Source: Chlamydiia bacterium
GTDB taxonomy: Bacteria; Chlamydiota; Chlamydiia; Chlamydiales; JAAKFR01
Assembly: GCA_020440555.1 (NCBI GenBank)
Contig: JAGRNW010000004.1
Coordinates: 1-38,714 of the forward strand
Reading direction: 5' to 3'
Length of the DNA: 38,714 bases
Under the pieces are notes generated by a model. It searched no databases. It was not told the DNA's origin and was given only the letters and a program-made list of their open reading frames with translations. The position numbers were made by a program, and so were the translations under genes. Below, in pieces: positions 17,019 through 24,589 of this stretch. Position 1 is the stretch's first letter. Each line of letters starts with the position of its first letter.

Positions 17019-19748
17019 ATGATGGCTAAACATTTATTCCTTAAAGGGGGAACAAACATTATGCATAACTTAAACATATATGAAAGTGGATTAAACTGTA
17101 AACATTCGATTCTCGAGGAACTACATAACCACATGGCAGCCAATGGGCTTGCTTGTGATAAGGAGATAATTTTTGATGAAAAAATTCATCGTTATTCTTC
17201 CGATACCAAGAAAAATCAGCCTGATGAGTGGTATGTTGGCTTTGAGTGGGTGTCATCGAGAAATAATCTTTGCTTGGTAGTTGTCTACGGGAGTTGGAGT
17301 GCTGGTGCCAAGTTTGCTTTTTACTCTTGGGATAGCCGCAATCAATACCTCGATGAAAAAGAAAGACACGAACTCCATCTTGCTCTCAAAGAACGGCGAG
17401 AACAGGCAGAGCGCGCACTTTTGGAAAAAAGAGAGGAGGTGGCTCTTAAAGCCAGGCAAATATGGGAAGAAAGCGCGATAAGTGCTCCCAGTGACCAACA
17501 TCTCGCTTACGCTCAGCTTAAAAAAATCTCTCCCGCAGGAGCCCGTTTTGGGGATAATCCGCAAGAATTTCCTGCATTAATCCTCCCCCTCATCAACAGT
17601 GAGGGGGAAATCCGTTCTTTGCAGTTCATATCTGTTGGAGCTGAAGAGCGGGTTTATAAAACTTTTCTTTCTGATGGAGAAAAGAAGGGCAATTTTATGG
17701 TGTTGGGAGAATTGCAAGATGGTTCGCGCATCCTCATTGTTGAAGGGTATGCGACAGGATGCTCATGTTTTGAGGCTTTAGGTTGCTCGACTGTCATTGC
17801 CTTTGATTGTGGCAATTTGATGCCTGTGGCAGCTGCGCTGCGCGAGAAATACCCACATTCCGAGATTGTGATTTGTGCTGATGATGATTTTGCGACCGAA
17901 AAGAATCCAGGGCGCAGTGCTGCGATTAGGGCGGCAATTGAGCATAAGTGTAAAGTGGCTGTCCCCATTTTCCCCGATGGGGTCCAAAGGGAAGCTGGAT
18001 GGACTGACTTTAATGACCTGCATTCCGTTTCAGAAACAGCTGAAGTTAAAAAGCAGATTGAAGCCGCTAAGACACCCTTGGAGCTTCTTTTGAAGGAAAT
18101 TGAAGATTCTCCCTTTGATAAAGATAAGCATAAGGAAATCTATTTTTTGGCTTATCACGCTCAGCATCAAGATAATTTATCTGAAAAAGACTTTATTTTG
18201 AATGAGTTAGAGAAAACATTGAAGCCAATGGGAGTAAAGAGAAACACCATCAACAAAGCGTATAAGCAATTCTGTCAAGAATATGTAGATCATGTTCATA
18301 GCATCGTGAATACGAGCCAATTCCCTGAGGATGAGAAAAAAATAATCGATGCTCTGATGGAAATGTACGATACCCCAATCCCCTTAAACCATAAGGGAGA
18401 ACCGCAAGGGATCAATCAAATGTTCTTTGCCAGCAAGTTTGCGCATGAACGATTGATTCTCCATGAGCCGTATGAGAAGGCATTTTATGAATATCAACCC
18501 GATACAGGCTTGTGGGTTCATAAGACTCAAGAGAGGGTTAAAATTGATATGGGAAATAGCTTTTTGCGACTCATTAAGTTTTTCGGCTACAGAGAATTAT
18601 TAATCTCTCGCACTGATCGTACACTCAATCAATTGTTGGGTATCCTAAAAGGGAGTATCGAGCAGGAAGGGGTTTTTCAACGCAAGCGTGGAATTATCCA
18701 TGTGGGTAACGGAGTGCTGCGGTTACACGAAAACCCCGACCAACTGCATGAGTTTAGCCCTGATTATTACTCCAGAAATCGGTCAGAAATTATCTTAGAC
18801 CCTGACGCAGAATGTCCGCGATTCCTTGATGAACTGATTGGTGCAGCGATGTCCGATGAAGATGCAGCACTTTTGCAGAAATACTGTGGTCAATGCTTAT
18901 TGGGTTATAACCCTTCTCAAACCTTTCTATTGCTCCCAGGTACTCCAGGAGGGGGAAAATCGACGTTAGCCAGTATCATCGAAAGAGTGATTGGTCTACA
19001 CAATGTAGCTCAGCTTAAAGTGAATCATCTCTCAGAGAGGTTCGAGGTTGCTTCATTTGTTGGTAAAACGCTTTTGACGGGAAAAGATGTGCCAGGGGAT
19101 TTTTTGAACAATCGCAAAGGCGCGAGTGTACTTAAAGCATTGGTAGGAGGCGATAGATTGTCCGCCGAGCAAAAAAATCTTAAGAGACGTTTCGAAATTG
19201 TTGGAGAATTCAATGTAATTATCACTAGCAATGCACGCCTACATGTAAGCTTGGATGCGGATGCAGGGGCATGGAAAAGGCGCATGTTGATGATTGAATT
19301 CGAACAGCTCCCTCCGAAAAAACCCATTCCTAATTTCGCGGACTATCTTGTCACTAATGAAGGAGCAGGGATTCTTAACTGGATGATTGATGGTGCCATT
19401 GATCTTCTCGAGGAGCTCAAGGTTCACGGACGGATCCAGTTATCAAAAAATCAGGAACGCCGCATCGATGATCTTTTATCGGAATCCGATTCCATTCGCG
19501 CTTTTGTGCAAAGCTGCGTTGAGAAAAGGAAAGGCGACTCTGTCACTGTGCCTGAGCTTGTGGAAGCCTATCACATTTTTTGCGAAGGTAGGGGTTGGCA
19601 GGCAGTATCTGTAACCGCTTTTGAGAATAAGATAAGAAATATCATGCTTGAGATGTTTCAGATCAATAGGCGCAATGATATTAAGCGAGAAGGGAGCCAA
19701 AAAGGGTTTATGCATGTCGCAATATTACGAGATCGACTAGGGGATTAA
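17019..19748 (+). CDS. P4-type primase-helicase (TOPRIM plus D5-family helicase)
   Basis: This 909-aa replication protein combines a TOPRIM primase domain (VEGYATGC near residue 240, ICADDD near 285) with a C-terminal superfamily 3 D5-like helicase. Its Walker A motif GTPGGGKST lies near residue 645, and the following segment includes LLTGKDVPGDF and NVIITSNARL. The N-terminal 170 residues contain the DUF3987/P4-alpha-like zinc-less region and a charged helix. Starts at ATG 17019 and ATG 17061 (with AAAGGGGGAAC upstream) are both possible. It probably initiates replication of the excised element. The repeat cluster starting 28 bp after its stop is a candidate recognition site. Confidence 0.88.
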   Translation: MMAKHLFLKGGTNIMHNLNIYESGLNCKHSILEELHNHMAANGLACDKEIIFDEKIHRYSSDTKKNQPDEWYVGFEWVSSRNNLCLVVVYGSWSAGAKFAFYSWDSRNQYLDEKERHELHLALKERREQAERALLEKREEVALKARQIWEESAISAPSDQHLAYAQLKKISPAGARFGDNPQEFPALILPLINSEGEIRSLQFISVGAEERVYKTFLSDGEKKGNFMVLGELQDGSRILIVEGYATGCSCFEALGCSTVIAFDCGNLMPVAAALREKYPHSEIVICADDDFATEKNPGRSAAIRAAIEHKCKVAVPIFPDGVQREAGWTDFNDLHSVSETAEVKKQIEAAKTPLELLLKEIEDSPFDKDKHKEIYFLAYHAQHQDNLSEKDFILNELEKTLKPMGVKRNTINKAYKQFCQEYVDHVHSIVNTSQFPEDEKKIIDALMEMYDTPIPLNHKGEPQGINQMFFASKFAHERLILHEPYEKAFYEYQPDTGLWVHKTQERVKIDMGNSFLRLIKFFGYRELLISRTDRTLNQLLGILKGSIEQEGVFQRKRGIIHVGNGVLRLHENPDQLHEFSPDYYSRNRSEIILDPDAECPRFLDELIGAAMSDEDAALLQKYCGQCLLGYNPSQTFLLLPGTPGGGKSTLASIIERVIGLHNVAQLKVNHLSERFEVASFVGKTLLTGKDVPGDFLNNRKGASVLKALVGGDRLSAEQKNLKRRFEIVGEFNVIITSNARLHVSLDADAGAWKRRMLMIEFEQLPPKKPIPNFADYLVTNEGAGILNWMIDGAIDLLEELKVHGRIQLSKNQERRIDDLLSESDSIRAFVQSCVEKRKGDSVTVPELVEAYHIFCEGRGWQAVSVTAFENKIRNIMLEMFQINRRNDIKREGSQKGFMHVAILRDRLGD

Positions 19749-19761
19749 GGAGGAGGAAAAA

Positions 19762-20220
19762 ATGCCTATTACACTCGGACGGTTCGGACGGCCAAAATCC
19801 ACTCTTGTATATTCTGAAAGCGAGAAAAATTCTCAAGAAAAAATGTTATCATTGAATCAGCAGGAGGGGAGCATATACCCGTCCGAGACGTCCGTGGATT
19901 CTGATCAAATTACACTTGTGCTCGATTGGCTTTTGATTTGTTTGACGGAAGGGCATATCGAACCTTCTCAGCCGCAGGTTGGGAGGCTTTGCGGATGGCC
20001 TCAACGGCCATTTTTTTGCGAATCCCTCTACATAGATTTTGAATGTTGGTGCATCAAAAAAGATCTACTCCCTCGAGAGAGGACAAGTGGTAAGATATTC
20101 TACTCCATAGTAGATCGAATTTTTACTCGTTGCGGATCAAAATACAACTTTCCTCCCCTAGAGGAATGTCGGGTAAAATTCAAATCTTTAACTTCGAATT
20201 TGAAAAAGAAGGGAGAGTAA
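19762..20220 (+). CDS. Unknown 152-aa element protein whose 5' codons contain the repeat cluster
   Basis: I do not recognise this protein. The ATG follows a strong AAGGAGGAGG site 13 bases after the primase stop, so translation is likely. Residues 1-50 are low-complexity, Ser/Gln-rich and encode two copies of the CGGACG-N3-CGGACG DNA motif, so they may be shaped by DNA function rather than protein function. Residues 52-140 look folded: LVLDWLLICLTEGHIEPSQPQ, then WPQRPFFCESLYIDFECW and a basic C-terminus. It may be a replication accessory or copy-control protein; that is context inference. Confidence 0.6.
   Translation: MPITLGRFGRPKSTLVYSESEKNSQEKMLSLNQQEGSIYPSETSVDSDQITLVLDWLLICLTEGHIEPSQPQVGRLCGWPQRPFFCESLYIDFECWCIKKDLLPRERTSGKIFYSIVDRIFTRCGSKYNFPPLEECRVKFKSLTSNLKKKGE
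19776..19894. other. Putative replication or control locus B: facing CGGACG-N3-CGGACG repeats
   Basis: A forward copy lies at 19776-19790 (spacer GTT) and a reverse copy at 19880-19894 (reverse-complement spacer TCT), with centres about 104 bp apart. The orientation, spacing and internal landmarks (AGCGA followed by an A-rich stretch, then GGAG-N2-GA-N-CATAT just before the reverse copy) match locus A at 3468-3584. It overlaps the start of the 152-aa gene immediately after the primase gene. Confidence 0.55.
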
Positions 20221-20221
20221 A

Positions 20222-20932
20222 ATGACTGAAATACAAAAAGAAAAACAGCCTAAGAAGTTACCTGTTCTCGAATCAACTCCAATGAAATTTTGGCATAGTG
20301 AGAAAGAGCATGATGTCGTCCTCAAGCTAAAAGAGGGTGAAATCAAAGCAGACGCTTTTTTTGAAAAGTTGAAGGAGATCACAGGGGTCAAAGATACAGA
20401 ACTTGCATCGAATATCATCGATACGGGTTCCAATACAATTAGGCCGGTTGTAAAGGAAGATGATGCATTAAATATCATCGCGCAGACCCTACATGATTTT
20501 GGTCCTAGGAATGCAATAGAGGCTCGTCTCGCCCTTCAGGCTAATGCCCTATTTACCCATGGTATGACCAATCTAAGACGTTCTGCTACGGCCGATATGC
20601 TTTGCCATAGCGAGCATTACGTCAATAAAGCAATCAAGCTTCTGCGGCTCCATAATGAAACGATAGAGGCTCTTAATCGTTTTAGGCGAGGAGGAGAGCA
20701 GAAGATCGTCGTTCAACATAGTGTACTTGCCGATAAAGCGGTGGTTAATTTCCCAGGGGGAGGGGAAAAGAAAAATGAAGGAGAGACCCCATGTTCGAGA
20801 AATTATGCGGCGCAAAAGCCAGGACAAACGGCCATAGACCATGCCGGCAGCCCGCCATGGCCAATGGAAAATGCAGATTGCACGGAGGCAAAAGTTCAGG
20901 TCCCAAAACAGAAAAAGGGAAGAAAAGAGTGA
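20222..20932 (+). CDS. Conserved island/phage hypothetical protein (236 aa)
   Basis: The central part (around residues 95-165) contains IEARLALQANALFTHGMTNL and LRLHNETIEALNRFR. These segments recall hypothetical proteins on prophages and islands of intracellular bacteria that sit before small HGG-motif proteins. Residues 1-80 are charged and helical. The last 47 residues, from the point where a second gene begins in another frame, look low-complexity. A GAAGGGAGAG site precedes the ATG, and it is 1 base from the previous stop. Function unknown; I see no catalytic motif. Confidence 0.65.
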   Translation: MTEIQKEKQPKKLPVLESTPMKFWHSEKEHDVVLKLKEGEIKADAFFEKLKEITGVKDTELASNIIDTGSNTIRPVVKEDDALNIIAQTLHDFGPRNAIEARLALQANALFTHGMTNLRRSATADMLCHSEHYVNKAIKLLRLHNETIEALNRFRRGGEQKIVVQHSVLADKAVVNFPGGGEKKNEGETPCSRNYAAQKPGQTAIDHAGSPPWPMENADCTEAKVQVPKQKKGRKE

Positions 20933-21039
20933 AAGAAGTAAATACGAAGCACGGCTTCTATTCGATTGAATCAGAAAATCAGAAGAAATTAGTAAGAAAT
21001 CTTATTTATAGTTCCAAAGAAAATTTACCCATAGAATAA
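20791..21039 (+). CDS. Small HGGKS-motif protein overlapping the previous gene
   Basis: This 82-aa basic protein has the pattern CGAKARTNGHRPCRQPAM, then CRLHGGKSSGPKTEKGKKR, then KHGFYS. That is a widespread small phage/island family with two Cys-x-n-Cys/His pairs suggesting a zinc-binding fold. ATG 20791 has GAAGGAGAG upstream. It overlaps the 236-aa gene by 142 bases in a different frame. The conserved motif lies inside the overlap, so this frame is probably the functional one there. Function unknown, perhaps nucleic-acid binding. Confidence 0.68.
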   Translation: MFEKLCGAKARTNGHRPCRQPAMANGKCRLHGGKSSGPKTEKGKKRVKEVNTKHGFYSIESENQKKLVRNLIYSSKENLPIE

Positions 21040-21044
21040 ATCGC

Positions 21045-21902
21045 TTACAATGCTTTTATACTCCAGACAGTTGAAGATTTTTTCCGATATGGCTCAAGGT
21101 CTATTTCCTGTAGAAGAGGGATGGATTTGTAATCGACAGCACCTTTTCGCGTCGAGAGGGTCACTCGGATACCACCACCTTCACAGCTTTTGCTATTGGC
21201 CAATGCGATAAGTTCTTCGCGCAAATATTTTTCCTCTGATTCTAGGCTTTTGAGATTCTCTTGCACATATCGCCATTTTTCGGCTTTTTCCCTCCAGATA
21301 TTATCTTCCCTCTGTTCATAGTCGCGGTCGGTTAAGGGAGGGGGTGTATTTGACTGCATACTTTGGAAAAATGCCCCCTCTTTTTCAAGCATTTGGTCGA
21401 TGTAGGCTTCATCTTTTTTTACCTCAATGAGAACGCCTTGACTACCATCAAAACTATAATAGAATCCAAGATCAAGGTCAGTAGCAGCAAGTTGATGTTG
21501 GAGTTGAGGATAATATTTCTCAGGGACCTTTCCCTCATGAGCCAGAACTTGATCCACCTTCCCAGGGCACTTTATTTCAACCAAGATCGCTTGATCAATA
21601 TCGATCCCATCCAGGCTCGCAATCATCCACTCATGGACTGTGCTTTGGACAACACGAGGGAATATAACGACTCCCGTGGCCTTTTCAAAAGCGAGTCGAG
21701 CTTTTTCTTCGAGTTCATGTCCTCGTTGCATATGAGGCTTTGCTGCTGGTTTTGGAGCTTCTCCTCTTTTTTCCAGCCATAATTGAAAAGGGGTTTTCCA
21801 AGGAGAGACTCCCATGATGATGGGGGCATCGCTACTGCCAATTTTTTCTAAACGGAATTTTTCCCATTCGGCTGTGTTTTGATCTAGGTTAAGAAAGCGC
21901 AT
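21045..21902 (-). CDS. YqaJ-type (lambda-exonuclease-like) recombination nuclease
   Basis: This 285-aa protein is a phage-type exonuclease of the YqaJ/RecB-like PDDEXK group. Visible motifs are IGSSDAPIIMG (residues 21-31), GHELEEKARLAFE (61-73), D98, and the catalytic LVEIKCPG (E109, K111) followed by Q134 in YPQLQHQLAA. Such enzymes resect a DNA 5' end to give a 3' single strand. It overlaps the RecT-like gene by 14 bases, and the two would form a two-component recombination system. The C-terminal 80 residues are a coiled-coil-prone charged region and a short tail. Confidence 0.87.
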   Translation of the reverse strand: MRFLNLDQNTAEWEKFRLEKIGSSDAPIIMGVSPWKTPFQLWLEKRGEAPKPAAKPHMQRGHELEEKARLAFEKATGVVIFPRVVQSTVHEWMIASLDGIDIDQAILVEIKCPGKVDQVLAHEGKVPEKYYPQLQHQLAATDLDLGFYYSFDGSQGVLIEVKKDEAYIDQMLEKEGAFFQSMQSNTPPPLTDRDYEQREDNIWREKAEKWRYVQENLKSLESEEKYLREELIALANSKSCEGGGIRVTLSTRKGAVDYKSIPLLQEIDLEPYRKKSSTVWSIKAL

Positions 21903-22554
21903 GTTGTTCTCCTTTTGCAGTTACAATTTTTGAAATACGACCCCATTGGCTTTGTGGAATTTCTTCAATATTTGATACCCCAAAAAATTGAAGGAGCCGT
22001 TTTTTAAGCTGAGGATCGCTTTTTAAGCTCTGTTCAACCTCCTGGTGTCCTCCTCTCATGTTATAAGAAGGATTCTCAATTTCTCCTTCGACATAGCATC
22101 CTTTAATGACATCGGGGAAAAGCATGCGACCTAAGTTAGAAAGCGCACGTGCAAAGAGCATGTTCCGAGGATATTTGGTCCAACCAGTGCCTTCTAGATA
22201 AATTCCAGCCCGCTTTGCATCGTTGATGGAGAAAGTCTCGGTCCATGCGTCACCTGTATCCGCTCGCTTTCCGTGCAAGATGCATTCAGTATCATTTGAT
22301 TTCTCGTCTTTAGAGATGGAATGGCCTGCTTGTCTTATAAGCTGATTCATCAAAAATGCTGACATTTCGACCTTACCTTGAACGTAGTACATGCCGCCGT
22401 TTAGGGCGTCTAATGGATTGACATTAGTGGCTTTTGCTTTTTGTATAATGGCGAAGATCCCTTCAGCACCTAAGCGCTGGTAATGCTTGGTTTTGAGAAG
22501 CGAATCGACGAGCATTCGAACTTCTTGAAGATCATTGATAATCTCTTGTGTCAT
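21889..22554 (-). CDS. RecT-like single-strand annealing protein
   Basis: This 221-aa protein resembles RecT/Bet-type annealing proteins. GIFAIIQKAKATNVNPLDALNG, then MYYVQGKVEMSAFLMNQLIR, and later GWTKYPRNMLFARALSNLGR and ARxxFPDVIxGCYxxGE-like text are typical of the phage RecT family. It would anneal the single strands made by the YqaJ exonuclease next to it, helping recombination or replication restart. ATG 22554 has an AGGAGA site. It is the first gene of a two-gene operon divergent from the XRE gene. Confidence 0.82.
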   Translation of the reverse strand: MTQEIINDLQEVRMLVDSLLKTKHYQRLGAEGIFAIIQKAKATNVNPLDALNGGMYYVQGKVEMSAFLMNQLIRQAGHSISKDEKSNDTECILHGKRADTGDAWTETFSINDAKRAGIYLEGTGWTKYPRNMLFARALSNLGRMLFPDVIKGCYVEGEIENPSYNMRGGHQEVEQSLKSDPQLKKRLLQFFGVSNIEEIPQSQWGRISKIVTAKGEQHALS

Positions 22555-22643
22555 ACACTCTCCTTTTAAGTTGATTTAGTGTTGAAAATGTAGCATTTCC
22601 TCTATTTCTTATCCAGAAAAAGTGTCAAACTGTATGAAAAAGC

Positions 22644-22671
22644 TTGTATTTCAATTAAAAAATAGTACAAT
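22644..22671 (+). promoter_or_regulatory. Promoter for the XRE regulator
   Basis: TTGTAT at 22644-22649 and TACAAT at 22666-22671 are separated by 16 bases and lie 24 bases before the ATG. On the other strand a TTGACA (revcomp of 22623-22628) could be the -35 box of the divergent recT/yqaJ operon, though its -10 box is poor. The XRE product may control both directions. Confidence 0.5.
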
Positions 22672-22695
22672 AGACACATAAAATAGAGGTTATTC

Positions 22696-22902
22696 ATGGA
22701 TTTAGACGAATATCTCTTCCGCAGAAGAGTTTCTCAGACCGAATTTGCCAAGGCGCTAGGCATTTCTAGGAATCACCTGGGGGAGATCCTTAGAGGAAGG
22801 CGGAACCCCAGTATAAAGCTTGCCAAGAAGATTGAAGAATTGACCAATGGTGAAGTCTCTAAGGAGGAGGCCTTATTCCCCAAAGGGCGAGAAAATCTGT
22901 AA
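22696..22902 (+). CDS. XRE-family helix-turn-helix regulator (68 aa)
   Basis: This short Cro/CI-type protein is essentially a single HTH domain: MDLDEYLFRRRVSQTEFAKAL, then the recognition helix region GISRNHLGEILRGRRNPSIK. Size and layout match small phage repressors. It is divergent from the RecT/YqaJ operon and upstream of the toxin-antitoxin pair, so it is likely to repress one or both. No N- or C-terminal effector domain is present. Confidence 0.82.
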   Translation: MDLDEYLFRRRVSQTEFAKALGISRNHLGEILRGRRNPSIKLAKKIEELTNGEVSKEEALFPKGRENL

Positions 22903-22919
22903 AAAACACGATTTATGTA

Positions 22920-22946
22920 TATAATTTATACCAATATTGATATAAT
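22920..22946 (+). promoter_or_regulatory. Promoter region of the toxin-antitoxin pair
   Basis: Two TATAAT boxes occur at 22920-22925 and 22941-22946. The second is part of an extended TGATATAAT, the same form as the promoter at 16490-16495. It lies 11 bases before the toxin ATG at 22958. The spacing implies a very short leader from the second box or a normal one from the first. Confidence 0.4.
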
Positions 22947-22957
22947 AAGGGAAATGA

Positions 22958-23338
22958 ATGAGTAAGGTAAAGAAGCCTGTATTATGGGTCGGCTCATCGA
23001 AAAGCGACTTGATGGAGATGCCTGCTGAGGTTGTGACGGATTTTGGATACGGTCTCTATCAAGCACAGACCGGCGCTTATCCCGACATAGCCAAGACTCT
23101 CAGCGGTTTTGGTGGTGCCAGCGTTATGGAGTTAAAACTGGACCACAGAGCAGGGACCTTTCGAACTGTTTACACAGTCAAGTTTGCTGATGCGATTGTT
23201 GTACTGCACGCCTTTCAAAAGAAGAGCAAGAGCGGTATTGCGACACCAAAAAAAGAAATGGAACTCGTTCGCTCTCGGTTAAAATTAGCCGAGCAACTTT
23301 ATAAAGAATGGAAGCATAAAAAGGGTAAAAACTCATGA
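22958..23338 (+). CDS. HigB/RelE-like type II toxin (Gp49-type)
   Basis: This 126-aa protein fits the phage-derived Gp49/HigB-like toxin family. It shows LDHRAGTFRTVYTVKF followed by IVVLHAFQKKSKSGIATP and a C-terminal LKLAEQLYKEWK helix, the conserved strand-and-helix part of ribosome-dependent mRNA interferases. The K and R residues in AFQKKS and RTVY are the usual catalytic neighbourhood. The toxin comes first and overlaps the antitoxin by 4 bases, the HigBA order. It probably stabilises the element. Confidence 0.88.
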   Translation: MSKVKKPVLWVGSSKSDLMEMPAEVVTDFGYGLYQAQTGAYPDIAKTLSGFGGASVMELKLDHRAGTFRTVYTVKFADAIVVLHAFQKKSKSGIATPKKEMELVRSRLKLAEQLYKEWKHKKGKNS

Positions 23339-23673
23339 CTAAAAAAAAGAAAGACTTTGAGATCACTACAGACAATATTTTTGCTGATCTTGGTTTGGAA
23401 CAGTCAGATGAGTTGATGGCTAGGGCAAAACTACTGCTTGAAGTTGGGACTCTGATTAAGGCGAGCGGCCTTTCCCAAAGAGAAGTAGCTCAAAAGCTAG
23501 GCATTTCCCAGCCGAAAGTCTCTATGCTGATTTCTGGTCGCCTCTCTGCTTTTAGTACGGATACATTGCTGCATTATTTATCCATTCTTGGGTGCGACGT
23601 TCAGATCCATGTACGCAAGCCAAGGTCCCGAGTAGGTATTTTTCGTCACAAGGGGTGTATTGCTGTTCGCTAA
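23335..23673 (+). CDS. HigA-like XRE antitoxin
   Basis: This 112-aa protein carries an XRE-type HTH (SGLSQREVAQKLGISQPKVS, around residues 43-62) within the HTH_37 antitoxin layout, with LISGRLSAFSTDTLLHYLSI after it. An acidic N-terminal segment could bind the toxin. It overlaps the toxin gene (ATGA) and likely represses the operon. Its stop abuts the convergent stop of the next gene without spacing. Confidence 0.88.
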   Translation: MTKKKKDFEITTDNIFADLGLEQSDELMARAKLLLEVGTLIKASGLSQREVAQKLGISQPKVSMLISGRLSAFSTDTLLHYLSILGCDVQIHVRKPRSRVGIFRHKGCIAVR

Positions 23674-24576
23674 TCACTGAATCGATTCTCCCGCATAAAG
23701 CCATGATTGACCTGCAACACTTCTTGCTATATCCGATTCTAATAACATTTTTGGTGTGATGCGTTGATTGTCAGGTAAATTCCTAGAAGCGCGATTAAAA
23801 CAATTATTTAAATGGGTTCTTTCGATTTGCGCTCCATGCATGTTGACGAAGACTAGGTCTTCCTTTTTCTTCTTAGAGAGATAATCTTTTAGTTCTTGCA
23901 TCACATGTCTTGGATATTTCACTGAAAATTCTTCAAATTTAACCATATTTTCTTTGAGATGTACTTGACCTACTTTCAAACGCAATACCTTATCCATGGT
24001 AGGGGCCCCAAAATAGAGAAGTTTAGCAATTAGGGCTTCGCGGTCAGGAAGAAATTGTATGAATTTGATAAATGTATTGTAATAAACAACTTTTTTAATA
24101 GTTCTTTGAAAATCTGGATCTTCCCCCTGTACGATTAATCTTAGTGTTTGATTGCAAATATGTTGAGATAACGTGATATAAGCTGCGACTATACTCTCCT
24201 TTTTATCAATACTCAGATCAGGAAGACACCGGATTTCTTCGATAATTTTTTGATGCTCATCTACGGTTAGATCATTAAGGGTACGTAATTCTCCGTTTTC
24301 GTTTGTGGTTTTAAGTAACTTAAGATCAATGAGCAGAAGGATGTTAGATTCATATTCTGCAATACGTTGAGGGGTTAAATCCAGGCTCTGAAGCCAATTT
24401 TGAATTTCAGCCACTATAGGAATTTGCGCAAGGGTTTCACGAAAAGTTCGAATAGCTGCTCCGAGCTCTTGGTTCGCGTTTCTTAGTTGGACTCCATATT
24501 GCTGGGGAGATAGCATAGGAGGTAGGTTTTCTAATTTCTCCAAGCATTGATCCCAGAAGGTTATTGTTTTTTCCAT
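23674..24576 (-). CDS. Degenerate tyrosine-recombinase-like protein, chlamydial pGP7/pGP8-like
   Basis: This 300-aa protein lies 13 bases downstream of the integrase with a good AAGGAGA ribosome binding site. The C-terminal half follows the tyrosine-recombinase pattern, but every catalytic position seems replaced. The box I equivalent reads FGAPTMDKVLRLKVGQV (no Arg at the GLR position). The HxLRH box reads TPKMLLES (His to Lys, Arg to Leu, His to Glu). No clear H/W then Tyr motif follows. From memory the layout (KLLYFGAPTMDKVL, then YPRHVMQELKDYL, then LVFVNMHG, then RITPKML) resembles pGP8 of chlamydial plasmids. It may be a non-catalytic partner controlling recombination; an alternative is a decaying gene, but the intact frame argues against that. 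Confidence 0.65.
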   Translation of the reverse strand: MEKTITFWDQCLEKLENLPPMLSPQQYGVQLRNANQELGAAIRTFRETLAQIPIVAEIQNWLQSLDLTPQRIAEYESNILLLIDLKLLKTTNENGELRTLNDLTVDEHQKIIEEIRCLPDLSIDKKESIVAAYITLSQHICNQTLRLIVQGEDPDFQRTIKKVVYYNTFIKFIQFLPDREALIAKLLYFGAPTMDKVLRLKVGQVHLKENMVKFEEFSVKYPRHVMQELKDYLSKKKKEDLVFVNMHGAQIERTHLNNCFNRASRNLPDNQRITPKMLLESDIARSVAGQSWLYAGESIQ

Positions 24577-24589
24577 AAAGTCTCCTTAT

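Noticed and set aside
21363-21782. + strand 139-aa frame across the YqaJ gene
   Set aside because: Antisense shadow of a conserved nuclease with a complete motif set.
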